Virus record (IMG/VR): IMGVR_UViG_3300025168_000071
Span: 1-64,000 of that record
Length of the DNA stretch: 64,000 nucleotides
Strand: one strand, 5' to 3'
From: a virus
Below the pieces are notes generated by a model that was not told the origin of the DNA, did not search any database, and saw nothing but the letters and a program-made list of their open reading frames with translations. Shown one piece after another: positions 24,376 through 32,511 of the stretch (position 1 is its first letter; the number at the start of each line of letters is the position of its first letter). The position numbers and the translations under genes are program-made.

Positions 24376-24551
24376 ACTTGTGAAGTCCCCGCAGCATTAC
24401 CCAGCTTGTTCGTTAACCCTTCAAGGTTTTCGATCTCGCTTACAATCTCGGTAGCATCGCCAAACATCGCACAATCTTGCAGATCGTCGATTCGGTTACC
24501 AACGCAATCCATCAACTCGATTATTTCGTCCCGTGTTAAATCAATGATCAC
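24372..24551 (-). CDS. Small acidic helical protein, GTG start
   Basis: 59 aa reading VIIDLTRDEIIELMDCVGNR onward, ending GNAAGTSQV. The GTG overlaps the TGA of the upstream gene, and its own TGA overlaps the SWIM gene ATG. Function unknown. Confidence 0.5.
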   Translation of the reverse strand: MIIDLTRDEIIELMDCVGNRIDDLQDCAMFGDATEIVSEIENLEGLTNKLGNAAGTSQV

Positions 24552-24760
24552 GCTTGGGCCGCATCCATGGTGGCCGCAAAGATGGTGGCAAACTTCTCTT
24601 CAAGTTCATCAGTCATTTGCCCCTCGGTGCGTGTCAGTTGCATCTCGGCATAAAGTCCAAGCTGTAGCACGATGGCGTTCGCTGTATTCTCGGCGCGCTC
24701 AAGCGGACCCATGGTTACAGAGTCTTCGGAAGTGGAGGTTGAAAGTTGAATATCGGTCAT
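24548..24760 (-). CDS. Small helical protein
   Basis: 70 aa: a Thr/Ser-rich start (MTDIQLSTSTSEDSV) followed by acidic helices. A copy of AAGGTTTGTTTG lies 33 nt before its ATG. A GC hairpin (24804-24818) lies in the leader but lacks a T tract. Confidence 0.5.
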   Translation of the reverse strand: MTDIQLSTSTSEDSVTMGPLERAENTANAIVLQLGLYAEMQLTRTEGQMTDELEEKFATIFAATMDAAQA

Positions 24761-24826
24761 TTGAATAATCCTTGTTGTGGAACGTAAAGTAAAAGGTTTG
24801 TTTGGGGCCGCGCGCCCCGTTGGAGT

Positions 24827-25240
24827 TTAGGAGGTACGAGCAGCGTGATACTCGCCATCCGCTCCCCGCCAAAAATAGGCCGGGGCGCCATCAGTGGCGG
24901 GGATATTAGTGGAACCCACCGCGCACAAGGCAAACATCGCCGTTCTCTCTTCCACAGACCCGGAAACCCGGATCAAGAAGTTGTCCCAATACTCTCCGAA
25001 AGCGCCGGCGTGCCAGTTGCCGCCGCGCACAGGGGTGCCATCGTCGTTGGTGTAGCCGATGAACTCGACATCCACATAGTGACATGTCTGATGTGCGAAA
25101 GGCTTCTCAACGCGAAGCACACGGGCCTTGGTGCCAACGGGCAAGGCGGTGGGCGTTCCACCATGTCCGTACTTGTTTGCGATGCGCTCGCGGCAAAGGG
25201 TGATGGTGTCGCCGATCTTGATGGTGTGTCCGTAAGTCAT
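24827..25240 (-). CDS. Beta-rich hypothetical protein
   Basis: 137 aa from MTYGHTIKIGDTITLCRERI; an upstream ATG frame would begin upstream of the mapped -10 region. IKIGDTITL, KARVLRVEKP and YVDVEFIGY give a GDLV-like strand order, followed by an extra C-terminal part ending YFWRGADGEYHAARTS. It follows a three-box promoter. Confidence 0.6.
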   Translation of the reverse strand: MTYGHTIKIGDTITLCRERIANKYGHGGTPTALPVGTKARVLRVEKPFAHQTCHYVDVEFIGYTNDDGTPVRGGNWHAGAFGEYWDNFLIRVSGSVEERTAMFALCAVGSTNIPATDGAPAYFWRGADGEYHAARTS

Positions 25241-25283
25241 GAAAAAAGTCCTTGTTTGGGGGTGAAGCTCGATCTTATACCTT

Positions 25284-25337
25284 ATTATACACGTGTCGAA
25301 AGCAAAGGTCAAGCGGATCCTGTCAAGAGAATGTCAA
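25284..25337 (-). promoter_or_regulatory. Three-box TTGAC promoter
   Basis: Minus strand: TTGACA, 11 bp to TTGACA, 14 bp to the -35 TTGACC, 17-bp spacer, TATAAT. The distal box contains the TGA stop of the upstream gene. It should drive the gene ending at 24827 and those beyond. Confidence 0.8.
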
Positions 25338-25564
25338 GGGTTTACAGCCTCCAGCCACATCGGGTGAAACTTGAGGATCGAAGCCCCAAACTGGACATTA
25401 TAGATATTGTTGCCTACAGAGTGGGATGTGGTTTCCAGAACCTCAACCACCAACCCAGTACGGTGAGAGGGGAGCGCAGGGTCATGAGTGCCATCGAGGA
25501 CACGCACAAGATCGCCCACCCTGAACTGGCCGATTACCAGCGGGCTATGTTGTATCGTCTTCAT
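25334..25564 (-). CDS. GDLV-family small protein
   Basis: 76 aa: QFRVGDLVRVLDGTHDP, RTGLVVEVLETTS, YNVQFGASI, WLEAVNP. Full layout of the family with a longer N-terminus. Its stop lies inside a promoter box. Confidence 0.7.
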   Translation of the reverse strand: MKTIQHSPLVIGQFRVGDLVRVLDGTHDPALPSHRTGLVVEVLETTSHSVGNNIYNVQFGASILKFHPMWLEAVNP

Positions 25565-25760
25565 AGCCTGAAAGGTTTGTTTGCGGGGTCAGGAAAGGCT
25601 CCAGAGCGTCCCCAAGTGGTAGAACCATAGGAGACATGTCTAAAGCCGGGAGGGACGCCAGAACGGCGTCCAGAAGCTCGCGCAAGTGTGTGACCTCTTC
25701 ATCAAGTTCAGCTTCTTCTTTGGCGCGCCTAAACTCGGCAAGGTTTATAACATTATCCAT
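25545..25760 (-). CDS. Small acidic helical protein
   Basis: 71 aa from MDNVINLAEFRRAKEEAELD, placed 1 nt after the upstream stop, then a Leu/Pro-rich half. It overlaps the next gene by 20 nt. NLAEFRRAKEE-type N-termini are common in small phage and plasmid proteins. Function unknown. Confidence 0.5.
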   Translation of the reverse strand: MDNVINLAEFRRAKEEAELDEEVTHLRELLDAVLASLPALDMSPMVLPLGDALEPFLTPQTNLSGYEDDTT

Positions 25761-25761
25761 C

Positions 25762-26079
25762 TTAAAAAGGAACCCTTTCACTGAGTGGCGAGTGCGCCCA
25801 AACTTTGGGATTCATGGTCACAACCGAACCGCCCACTGTGGCGCGCTTGGCGAGGTTCACGTGACAAGATGTAGTCTGTGAGTGGTAGCCTTTGGCCCGG
25901 GCAGTGTAGTCCGCAAGGACACACACGCCGGCGGCCGTGCGCTGGCCAATGTGTAGGTCATAGGAGTACAACGCAGACCCATCGGTGTGGAGGGAGCCGC
26001 GACCATTTTTAGCATGCTCTCCGGCCTTCCATGCCTTGATGACTCCAGAGTTATCTGTACGTTTGATTTTGATTTTCAT
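25762..26079 (-). CDS. Hypothetical protein
   Basis: 105 aa from MKIKIKRTDNSGVIKAWKAG; an upstream in-frame start would overlap the metallopeptidase gene. Contains YSYDLHIGQRTAAGVCVLAD and a basic middle. No recognised family. Confidence 0.55.
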   Translation of the reverse strand: MKIKIKRTDNSGVIKAWKAGEHAKNGRGSLHTDGSALYSYDLHIGQRTAAGVCVLADYTARAKGYHSQTTSCHVNLAKRATVGGSVVTMNPKVWAHSPLSERVPF

Positions 26080-26093
26080 AGGTTTATCCTCGT

Positions 26094-27335
26094 TTATACG
26101 TCGATAGCGATTACACGCTCTTGGGTTTGAAAGTATGGGCGATCTGCGTAGGCTTTGGTGGTCATCCACATACGTTGGCATGCGCTGGCGATAGGTTTGG
26201 GGGCCATCATATCGGTCAGGATGATGTGGCCATCAAAGCCGTTGTCATTGACGTAGCGGGTTGGTGCATTAAAACACGTTCCACCACACAGAACCCGCTC
26301 CCATGGGCGCGTCTGGCCGCGCTTCCAGACATAGACCTTATCTTCTCCAACCTCAGAGTCAAAGGGGATCACGGTGAACTCGGCGATGTCGGCCAGTTCG
26401 TTAAGCTCGGCGAAGAACGCGGCAAGCATCGCATCATCCACCGATCCAGACTGATCGATACTAATCGCGATCTTGGCATGACGGCGTACGCGCTTGCCCG
26501 GGTGGATACGTGGGAAACGCCGGTTAATGCGTCGAGGCGTTGACCGACGATCAGCGCGCTGGCTGGTCTTAATGAAGTAACGCATCACCTTGCGCCAGTC
26601 TACGCGCGTCTGGATGCGATCCATGATCTCCTTACGCATCTGCGATGACACAGATCCCCAGTTGCGCGCGCGGCTGGCGTCTTCGGCCGCCTTCTTAATG
26701 GCATCTTTCAATCGTTCCTTGGCAATCTCGCCGGCGGTACCATCGGTGTCACCGAAAGCATCATGGTCATCGAAGGAGTCGGCACCATCGAAGGCATCGC
26801 CACCTTCGCCGCCGGATCCACCTTCACCGTCTTGTTCTTGCTCTTTCTGCATCTTCTTCAGCGCGTTCAAGTACCATTCGTAGGTCATGCCGGTAGGCAG
26901 ATCAGCAAACGGACCTTCTCCGGGGATGCAACCCTTCATAGGCTCACCGGATGGCATCATGGGGCCGGGGTTGGAGTCGCTTGGCAGCTTGCCGGCCATT
27001 TCGGGCAGTCCGTTGATAGCGAGATCCATGGCGATGTTATCAATACGCTTAAGGCCATCAATAGGCTTGCGCCCGGTCACATGCTCAAAAATGATGTGAT
27101 AGAACTCATGCATAAGAACACCCAGCTTATGCTCATCATCCAACGCAGCAAAAAACTCTGGATTGTATAGCAGTTCAAACTGCTCACGTTCAGGGTTGAC
27201 GCGAACGCCAGCGGTAGGGATCGCGGTGGTCGGAGTCTTATCGATCCGGCGTGAGAGCGATGCGAAAAATGGCTCACTCATAAGCAAACGCGCGGTGTGC
27301 ATGTTGAGGTTGAACTTGGGGGCTGTGTCGGTCAT
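26094..27335 (-). CDS. VWA metallopeptidase-like protein, partner of MoxR-type ATPase
   Basis: 413 aa. The N-terminal part has a zinc-peptidase motif HEFYH (H76-E77-H80) in LGVLMHEFYHIIFEH. A Gly/Asp-rich linker (about 165-205) and a basic region follow. The C-terminal half is a VWA-like domain with MIDAS D294-x-S296-G-S298 (IDQSGSVDD). The combination is the DUF2201-type family that in bacteria is encoded beside MoxR AAA ATPases; one lies 1 kb upstream here. I infer a chaperone-like or protein-remodelling pair. The phage role is unknown. Confidence 0.8.
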   Translation of the reverse strand: MTDTAPKFNLNMHTARLLMSEPFFASLSRRIDKTPTTAIPTAGVRVNPEREQFELLYNPEFFAALDDEHKLGVLMHEFYHIIFEHVTGRKPIDGLKRIDNIAMDLAINGLPEMAGKLPSDSNPGPMMPSGEPMKGCIPGEGPFADLPTGMTYEWYLNALKKMQKEQEQDGEGGSGGEGGDAFDGADSFDDHDAFGDTDGTAGEIAKERLKDAIKKAAEDASRARNWGSVSSQMRKEIMDRIQTRVDWRKVMRYFIKTSQRADRRSTPRRINRRFPRIHPGKRVRRHAKIAISIDQSGSVDDAMLAAFFAELNELADIAEFTVIPFDSEVGEDKVYVWKRGQTRPWERVLCGGTCFNAPTRYVNDNGFDGHIILTDMMAPKPIASACQRMWMTTKAYADRPYFQTQERVIAIDV

Positions 27336-27361
27336 GTTGGAAACTCCGTGCTTACTCTGTA

Positions 27362-27415
27362 AGTATACACGCGGGGGAAGAAAAGGTCAAGTTGATTGTG
27401 TCAAAGAAGTGTCAA
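27362..27415 (-). promoter_or_regulatory. Three-box TTGAC promoter
   Basis: TTGACA, 11 bp, TTGACA, 14 bp, -35 TTGACC, 17 bp, TATACT on the minus strand, upstream of the VWA gene. The distal box holds the TGA of the upstream gene. Confidence 0.8.
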
Positions 27416-27714
27416 GCGTTGCTTGCTTCTTTCTCGGCCGCTTCTTTCTCAAGCTCGGCAAGGTCAGCCGCAACATCAGCCATGGTCATTGCGCGCGTCT
27501 TGGTGCGCTTGGTCTGCTCACGGTCCAGCTTGCCCCAGCGGCGTGAACCTGCCGGATGCTCGCACATGTGCAGATCGGGGATGCCAAGGGCGCGCATGCG
27601 TCGAAGCATCTCGCGGGTAGGCTTGGCAGCGTCGGGCTTAGTAAGCACAGTTTCATAGCCGACCGGCTTGCCAGAGTCGAGGGAAACGTGAGTGCGAGAA
27701 ACGTAAAACTTCAT
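27412..27714 (-). CDS. Hypothetical basic/helical protein
   Basis: 100 aa: KFYVSRTHVSLDSGKPVGYE then KPTREMLRRMRALGIPDLHM, ending in a long Ala/Glu helix (ADLAELEKEAAEKEASNA). No motif recognised. It is a single-gene unit flanked by three-box promoters on both sides. Confidence 0.55.
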   Translation of the reverse strand: MKFYVSRTHVSLDSGKPVGYETVLTKPDAAKPTREMLRRMRALGIPDLHMCEHPAGSRRWGKLDREQTKRTKTRAMTMADVAADLAELEKEAAEKEASNA

Positions 27715-27743
27715 AGATATATCTCCTTACTTGATATGCTACC

Positions 27744-27798
27744 ATTATACCAGAAGAGTGGGGTGAAGTCAACAACAAAGTTGTCAAGTGAATGTCAG
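27744..27798 (-). promoter_or_regulatory. Three-box TTGAC promoter
   Basis: CTGACA, 11 bp, TTGACA, 15 bp, -35 TTGACT, 17 bp, TATAAT on the minus strand. Nearly identical over 50 bp to the promoters at 32.46 and 33.19 kb. Confidence 0.85.
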
Positions 27799-27890
27799 AG
27801 GTCACAGGTTTTCTTGCAAGCCCTGTGTGGCTCTGTGCTGGCGCGCGTAACCGGGGAAGGGTAAGGACACTCTGAGCGCGCTGGGGGCGC

Positions 27891-28112
27891 TTAGAAGGCG
27901 TCTGAGGCGTCTGGGCGCTGGTATTCGGCGGCAATCTGAAGGTCATGCTTCCAGACCTGTTGGCCGGCCTCCAGCAAGCGGAATAGCATGCGCGGGATAC
28001 CGGGATCTCCATATGGCGTTCGGCGCGATGGGCGCTCTCCGGTGACAAGCGCGGTGGTGCCTGTGGAGACGCGGACCAGAAGATCACCGACTACTATGGC
28101 TTGCTTGTTCAT
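27891..28112 (-). CDS. GDLL-type small protein
   Basis: 73 aa from MNKQAIVVGDLLVRVSTGTT, followed by a LFRLLEAGQQVW strand. The start overlaps the upstream gene's last codon. A GDLV-family relative. Confidence 0.55.
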   Translation of the reverse strand: MNKQAIVVGDLLVRVSTGTTALVTGERPSRRTPYGDPGIPRMLFRLLEAGQQVWKHDLQIAAEYQRPDASDAF

Positions 28113-28327
28113 TTTATTACCCTCATCAGACAATCGGCATGGAACTCCATTTCTACCCCGCTCTTTAGCCACCTAACCACGTATCGAGGCTTAAAGCCAC
28201 CAATACGCCCCGTCACTTCCACCACCATACCCGGGCCATTTTTCTTGGTGAAGGGGGCATCGGCCGCACCACGCGCGAGGCGGTTAGTCAGATAGACTAA
28301 CTCGCCAAGGTGGTATAGGTTCGACAT
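28109..28327 (-). CDS. GDLV-family relative
   Basis: 72 aa: YHLGELVYLTNRLARG, GMVVEVTGR, RYVVRWLKSGVEME, DCLMRVIK. GELV replaces GDLV but the other landmarks are kept. It starts 1 nt after the MoxR-like gene stop. Confidence 0.6.
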   Translation of the reverse strand: MSNLYHLGELVYLTNRLARGAADAPFTKKNGPGMVVEVTGRIGGFKPRYVVRWLKSGVEMEFHADCLMRVIK

Positions 28328-28328
28328 G

Positions 28329-29405
28329 TTAGCCTCCGAGAATCACCACAAGATGCTCGGACACCTGTGTACCGCCGGCCGTCTTTGACTTGTGAAGCTC
28401 GACAACGTTGTGAACATTATCACAGTCACCCAGCACTGTCCACAACTTCATCGCCACCTCGGAGGGCAGTGTGACGAAGTACTCGGCGAGGTTCTGGATT
28501 TGAGCCTCGGTAAGATTTTCGCGGAATGTTTCGGCAGCTTCAAACTTTTCAATCATGGCAGCGTGATCATTGATCCCCCACTCGGAAGTCTTGGCGATCT
28601 CGCCACGGTCCAGAATATCCTCGACTGTCACTTGCCATGCGTAGTTGACCACAAAATCCTTGAGTGAGACGGCAGCTTCAAAGCCAAGGAAGGCGTTGGC
28701 AAGGTTGAACATGAGATCAAGATCGCCCTTCTCATCGAAGACGCCGGAAGGAGTAGCGGTATCGCTAAACCGCTTCCAGCTACGGCGGGAAGGGTAAACC
28801 TTGTTAGGCTCAAAATCTGACTTATGCTCCAAGTGGTTGCGGTTCTGGTTGATAAAGTCCCAAACCAGCGCGCTGACCTTGCCATTCGCCCACTTAAGCC
28901 AATCTTCATCGGTCGGCTCGACATCGAACACGGTCCAGCGGTCAAGCTCTGCCGGGTCCATTTCACCCACTTGGTACTGGGCGCCATGCTCGCCGCCATT
29001 GACAGCAGCCACGATCAGAGTCTTCGGGTGCAGGTGCCAGCCGTTGATCTTGCGGCTATCAGTAAGCTCAAATAGGCCCTGACGTACCTCCATGGTCGCG
29101 CGGTCCACTTCATCGAGGAACAACATGACTGGCTGTTCGCAAGCGGTCACAAGCCAGTCAGGGGCGTTCCATGTGGTACACTTACGGCCATTGATCGCGG
29201 TGTCGGCCGTATCAGGTAGACCGAGCAGGTCGCCCTCGGTCATCTGAGAAGCTCGGCGCTCGACCACGGGCAAGCCACGACCCTCGGCGATCATGTAGAC
29301 CACCTCTGACTTGCCAACACCGTGGCGACCACGGATAAGCACCGGAAGGCCGGCGGCGAGGATGTGAGGGGCGACGTTGAGGAAGGTTGCAAAATCTACT
29401 GACAT
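28329..29405 (-). CDS. MoxR-type AAA+ ATPase
   Basis: 358 aa. Walker A is GRHGVGKS (G26-S33), Walker B is VMLFLDEVDRA (D98-E99), and sensor-type AAVNGGEHGAQ and an Arg in DPAELDRW follow. The C-terminal third is helical. MoxR/RavA-type ATPases act with VWA proteins as chaperones or activators; the VWA metallopeptidase-like gene is two genes downstream. It has its own three-box promoter. Confidence 0.8.
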   Translation of the reverse strand: MSVDFATFLNVAPHILAAGLPVLIRGRHGVGKSEVVYMIAEGRGLPVVERRASQMTEGDLLGLPDTADTAINGRKCTTWNAPDWLVTACEQPVMLFLDEVDRATMEVRQGLFELTDSRKINGWHLHPKTLIVAAVNGGEHGAQYQVGEMDPAELDRWTVFDVEPTDEDWLKWANGKVSALVWDFINQNRNHLEHKSDFEPNKVYPSRRSWKRFSDTATPSGVFDEKGDLDLMFNLANAFLGFEAAVSLKDFVVNYAWQVTVEDILDRGEIAKTSEWGINDHAAMIEKFEAAETFRENLTEAQIQNLAEYFVTLPSEVAMKLWTVLGDCDNVHNVVELHKSKTAGGTQVSEHLVVILGG

Positions 29406-29451
29406 GTGATAATCTCCGAAAGGGGAAAAGGTTTTTTGTTCTTACTGTATA

Positions 29452-29506
29452 AATATAGCACCGAAAGTGCTTTAGGTCAAGGTTTTTCTTGTCAAGTGAA
29501 TGTCAA
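29452..29506 (-). promoter_or_regulatory. Three-box TTGAC promoter
   Basis: TTGACA, 11 bp, TTGACA, 15 bp, -35 TTGACC, 17 bp, TATATT (minus strand), upstream of the MoxR-like gene. Confidence 0.8.
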
Positions 29507-29515
29507 GAGGTGAAA

Positions 29516-29740
29516 TCAGTCGTTGCAGCAATCGGGGTGTTCCCAGTTACACACTTGCCAATCGCTGATTTCCTCATTGGTGTGGAGCGCGTCGGCGAAG
29601 TTGCTCCATGCCTCGGAGCGTGCAACGGTGTCGGCGTGACCCATGCGCTGCTCGCTCTCTTGGAACAGTGGAAGGATACATTCCTCAAACTGTGCTTCTG
29701 CTTGGTCAAAGGTCATAACGGTGTCGAGTTGTGAAGCCAT
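29516..29740 (-). CDS. Hypothetical 74-aa protein
   Basis: MASQLDTVMTFDQAEAQFEE onward, acidic and helical, with a C-terminal cluster CNWEHPDCCND. A GGAGAAA ribosome binding site precedes it. Function unknown. Confidence 0.55.
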   Translation of the reverse strand: MASQLDTVMTFDQAEAQFEECILPLFQESEQRMGHADTVARSEAWSNFADALHTNEEISDWQVCNWEHPDCCND

Positions 29741-29767
29741 GGTGGTTTCTCCTTATTTGGTATAACC

Positions 29768-29822
29768 ATTATCTCATAGGCGAGAAGAAAAAGCAAGGGT
29801 TTTGTTGTCAGGGAAATGTCAA
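29768..29822 (-). promoter_or_regulatory. Three-box promoter, degenerate -35
   Basis: TTGACA, 11 bp, CTGACA, 15 bp, TTGCTT, 17 bp, GATAAT on the minus strand. The geometry is kept although the -35 is weak, which suggests that the two upstream boxes are functional. Confidence 0.7.
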
Positions 29823-30036
29823 GAGTTGAAAACGCAGGTTGAAAGGGGACAATAGAGAGTGCCGCTGTCCTCGTCGCGCCACATTACCAGCCGCGTGTTG
29901 ACTGCCTCGGAGGGGCGCGCCCATCTGAATCGTCCCCGATCCTGATTGCCTCACAATGGGCTGGGGTTCACTCGCGGCCTTGAACCCCGTTACGTTGATT
30001 TACACTTCTCTCTATCGTCCCACAATCATAATGCCC
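29823..30036 (-). pseudogene. Possible gene remnant without a start
   Basis: A minus-strand frame reads GRFRWARPSEAVNTRLVMWR then DEDSGTLYCPLSTCVFNS and ends with a TGA inside the promoter box at 29819. It looks protein-like, but an in-frame stop (TGA) comes just before it and no start codon with a ribosome binding site is found. It may be a decayed gene. Confidence 0.35.
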
Positions 30037-30846
30037 TTACTTCTTTTTGGGGGCGCGCCCTCGTTTTAGGTAGCGTTCCTCAATCAAAAATGTCTGCGCG
30101 CCACCTACCGGAAGCACTTTATAAACCTTGCACCCGCGTGCTGCGCTGGTGGGGATTGCGGCGTTAGTCGCCACCACCACGCAAAGATTATGCTTGTTGG
30201 GGCATTTCTCATTTCTATCGCGCCAAGTTGCACCGGCGGCCAATGCCACCATTGCGCCGGGTACAAACTTTGGTTCAGCATGCCAGCCGGCCAGCACCTT
30301 ACGCGCAAACTTGTTATCAGTCACTTTCCGGTACTCGTCTATTGTTGGCGTATGCGAGGGATCGGCTGTCAATGCATTGACTTGGCGCGTGAAGTAACCC
30401 GTTGTCTTATAATAACCAAGGGCGATCCGGTAGTTTTCTGCCATGATGTCATCCCACTGGCCGCTAAATGTTGTGCGCGCTGCCATGGCGTCATCACTAT
30501 ACTTAGCAGCGATCTTGTCAAGGATGTCGGTCTGACGTTCGGAAAGCTCACGGCCGCCAATAAGTTGCGTGCGTACACTATTGATAAATCGGTCATCCCA
30601 CGACCCCGGATCAAGCTCTGCGATGCGCTCAATAATCGGCGCAAGCTCCTCGATGCCGGCGACCGGTTCAGGGCGCGAGGAATAACGTTCCTCCATTTGC
30701 AAAAAGCAGCGCCGGCGACCAACAGAAAGCGCGCCCTTACGCTTATAGCTGGAGTAGAGGCTTTCCGCGAAGCTCCGATCTCGGGCGCTAACGTAGTCCT
30801 TCGCGAGAAGGGCAGCAAATCGGTCGTGGTAGGTGATGCGGGGCAT
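30037..30846 (-). CDS. Hypothetical protein
   Basis: 269 aa, largely helical N-terminal two thirds (YHDRFAALLAKDYVSARDR; ERQTDILDKIAAKYSDD) and a basic beta-rich end (CVVVATNAAIP, GRAPKKK). No family recognised. It has its own three-box promoter. Confidence 0.6.
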   Translation of the reverse strand: MPRITYHDRFAALLAKDYVSARDRSFAESLYSSYKRKGALSVGRRRCFLQMEERYSSRPEPVAGIEELAPIIERIAELDPGSWDDRFINSVRTQLIGGRELSERQTDILDKIAAKYSDDAMAARTTFSGQWDDIMAENYRIALGYYKTTGYFTRQVNALTADPSHTPTIDEYRKVTDNKFARKVLAGWHAEPKFVPGAMVALAAGATWRDRNEKCPNKHNLCVVVATNAAIPTSAARGCKVYKVLPVGGAQTFLIEERYLKRGRAPKKK

Positions 30847-30871
30847 TGGACTCCTTGATGATTACTTAGTA

Positions 30872-30925
30872 AGTATACAGGAAGCGAAAGAAAAGGTCAA
30901 GCGGTTTCTGTCAAGAGAATGTCAT
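30872..30925 (-). promoter_or_regulatory. Three-box TTGAC promoter
   Basis: ATGACA, 11 bp, TTGACA, 14 bp, -35 TTGACC, 17 bp, TATACT on the minus strand. The upstream gene's TGA is inside the distal box. Confidence 0.8.
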
Positions 30926-31227
30926 GAGTCTAAGCAATCTTTGAAAAGCCTTTTAGCAAGCTCAATATCAGCATTAACTTCCGGCTCTTCAACCCATCCG
31001 ATTGCCGCGTCAGTGACCACCCACGCATCGAGCCATTCGCCGGCAGGTGTACGGAAGCGTTCGATGATCCCCTCCAGCACCAACATGTCGAGTGCGGCCC
31101 GGTCGATCTCATCCGGCTCTTTTTCTGGTGCGTGAGTATGATCTGGGCGCGCCAGCATACCGGTTAACATGAAAACCTCGGAGGGCTTAAGGTCAAGGCC
31201 TCCGATGGTCATAAGGTTTGTTTGCAT
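30922..31227 (-). CDS. Hypothetical protein
   Basis: 101 aa: MQTNLMTIGGLDLKPSEVFM, then acidic. The arrangement RAALDMLVLEGIIERFRTP then WVVTDAAIGW resembles a small winged-helix layout, but the match is weak. AAGGAG lies 8 nt before the ATG. Confidence 0.5.
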   Translation of the reverse strand: MQTNLMTIGGLDLKPSEVFMLTGMLARPDHTHAPEKEPDEIDRAALDMLVLEGIIERFRTPAGEWLDAWVVTDAAIGWVEEPEVNADIELAKRLFKDCLDS

Positions 31228-31256
31228 TTTAGTGACTCCTTAGTCAGTTTTGTTGT

Positions 31257-32135
31257 TTATTTTTTCAGGTCAGCAAAGTGCGCTTTGAGCGCGGTACAGT
31301 CGCCGGTTTCCCAGCCTTCGGGGGGTTGGATAGTCTCGCTCGGAACCATCGCCAGCATCTGAGTACCGGGGCCACCACGCAGTGCTTCTGACTGCGGAGA
31401 CTCTGGTACGGGGGGTTCACCCCACTGGCCGACGAGGGCGCCCTCATCGCAGCCCCAGACACCACCATTCTTAGACGAGAATCTCAGGCTGTGGCCTTCT
31501 TCGTCAAAGGCCCGGGCGTGTGGAAGGGCGCTCGCGCCGCCCCTTTGATTAAACCTATCCATGCGCTGGGTCCATACACAATGATCGTGTGGGGTTGTAT
31601 AACAAATCTTTTCCCAGTATATGCCCTTCACCATGGTCACAACAGGGCGCCGATCCCACGACTCGGTGCCATCGGCCTCCTTGAAGTGGCCCGATATAAC
31701 TTGGCTAATCAGCGCGCCAGTCCCCAATCCGATCCGTCGCATGTTCTTCAAAATGCCAGCACGAAAAACCGCGTTTGCGGCAACCGCATCACTATAGTCG
31801 GCTTTAAGATCCGGGCAGGTGCGCCGAGTGTGACCCAAGCCAAGGTCAGAATGTGACCCGTGCTTGTACTTACAATATGAACACTTTCGCGTTGGTCCGC
31901 GCTTGGTGATCACGGCGCCGGATAGCGGATTGGTCCCTGTGCGCTTCCCGATTTGTACGGCGAGCTTATTCACCGTCTTCATATAATGATCAGCAACCTC
32001 TGGGTTCGCATCAGCCGACTCTTTATAGGTGTTCATTCGACGGGTAAGCGCACCCGTATAACCATTGCAGGTTCTTTTGTTGTGACCTGCGGCATAGCAG
32101 TATGAGCAGCGAACTTTTCCATTATAGTTTCCCAC
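31257..32135 (-). CDS. Protein with two zinc-knuckle-like motifs
   Basis: 292 aa. Residues 10-23 are a CCHC knuckle, C10-x2-C13-x4-H18-x4-C23 (CSYCYAAGHNKRTC). A second, lengthened form occupies 85-107 (CSYC...GHTRRTC). Knuckles of this type bind single-stranded nucleic acid. The rest is mixed, with a Gly/Pro-rich C-terminal part. Function unknown. Confidence 0.65.
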   Translation of the reverse strand: MGNYNGKVRCSYCYAAGHNKRTCNGYTGALTRRMNTYKESADANPEVADHYMKTVNKLAVQIGKRTGTNPLSGAVITKRGPTRKCSYCKYKHGSHSDLGLGHTRRTCPDLKADYSDAVAANAVFRAGILKNMRRIGLGTGALISQVISGHFKEADGTESWDRRPVVTMVKGIYWEKICYTTPHDHCVWTQRMDRFNQRGGASALPHARAFDEEGHSLRFSSKNGGVWGCDEGALVGQWGEPPVPESPQSEALRGGPGTQMLAMVPSETIQPPEGWETGDCTALKAHFADLKK

Positions 32136-32175
32136 GTTTTGATCTCCAAGGATGGGGGTTTTTTCTTACCTCTAT

Positions 32176-32230
32176 AATATAGCACCGTGGGGCATAGAAG
32201 TCAACCCCAATCCTGTCAAGAGAATGTCAG
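32176..32230 (-). promoter_or_regulatory. Three-box TTGAC promoter
   Basis: CTGACA, 11 bp, TTGACA, 15 bp, -35 TTGACT, 17 bp, TATATT (minus strand), with the upstream TGA in the distal box. Shares the GGTGCTATATTAT -10 region with several others. Confidence 0.8.
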
Positions 32231-32430
32231 TACTTGTATGCCGGCGCGCCAAGCTCGGCGCCGGCGTCAAGGTGAGCGTTTTCAAGATCGATCATGTGAT
32301 CAACTATCTTCTGATAAGCCGCGCGGTCCCCATTGCTCAAAGCTGTGTCAGCCTGAGTGTTGAGCGTTGCGAGTCGGTCGTTCAGTCGGGCGAAGTCGGC
32401 GTTCAGCCGGGTGAAGTCTTCATAGGTCAT
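32227..32430 (-). CDS. Small coiled-coil protein
   Basis: 67 aa: TYEDFTRLNADFARLNDRLA and following heptads, ending ELGAPAYKY. Likely a helical dimer. Function unknown. Monocistronic between two three-box promoters. Confidence 0.55.
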   Translation of the reverse strand: MTYEDFTRLNADFARLNDRLATLNTQADTALSNGDRAAYQKIVDHMIDLENAHLDAGAELGAPAYKY

Positions 32431-32456
32431 GGTGGATCTCCTTACTTGGTATAACC

Positions 32457-32511
32457 ATTATACCAGAAGAGTGGGGCGAAGTCAATAACAATGTTGTCAA
32501 GAGAATGTCAG
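32457..32511 (-). promoter_or_regulatory. Three-box TTGAC promoter
   Basis: CTGACA, 11 bp, TTGACA, 15 bp, -35 TTGACT, 17 bp, TATAAT on the minus strand. The distal box contains the stop of the gene ending at 32508. Confidence 0.85.

Noticed and set aside
24804-24818. GC hairpin as terminator
   Set aside because: Only 5-bp stem and followed by AAACAAACC on the minus strand.
24845-25630. 261-aa plus-strand ORF
   Set aside because: Antisense to several coupled minus-strand genes and a promoter; no family-like sequence.
27653-28087. 144-aa minus-strand ORF
   Set aside because: Runs through a near-consensus promoter and overlaps a better GDLL gene in another frame.
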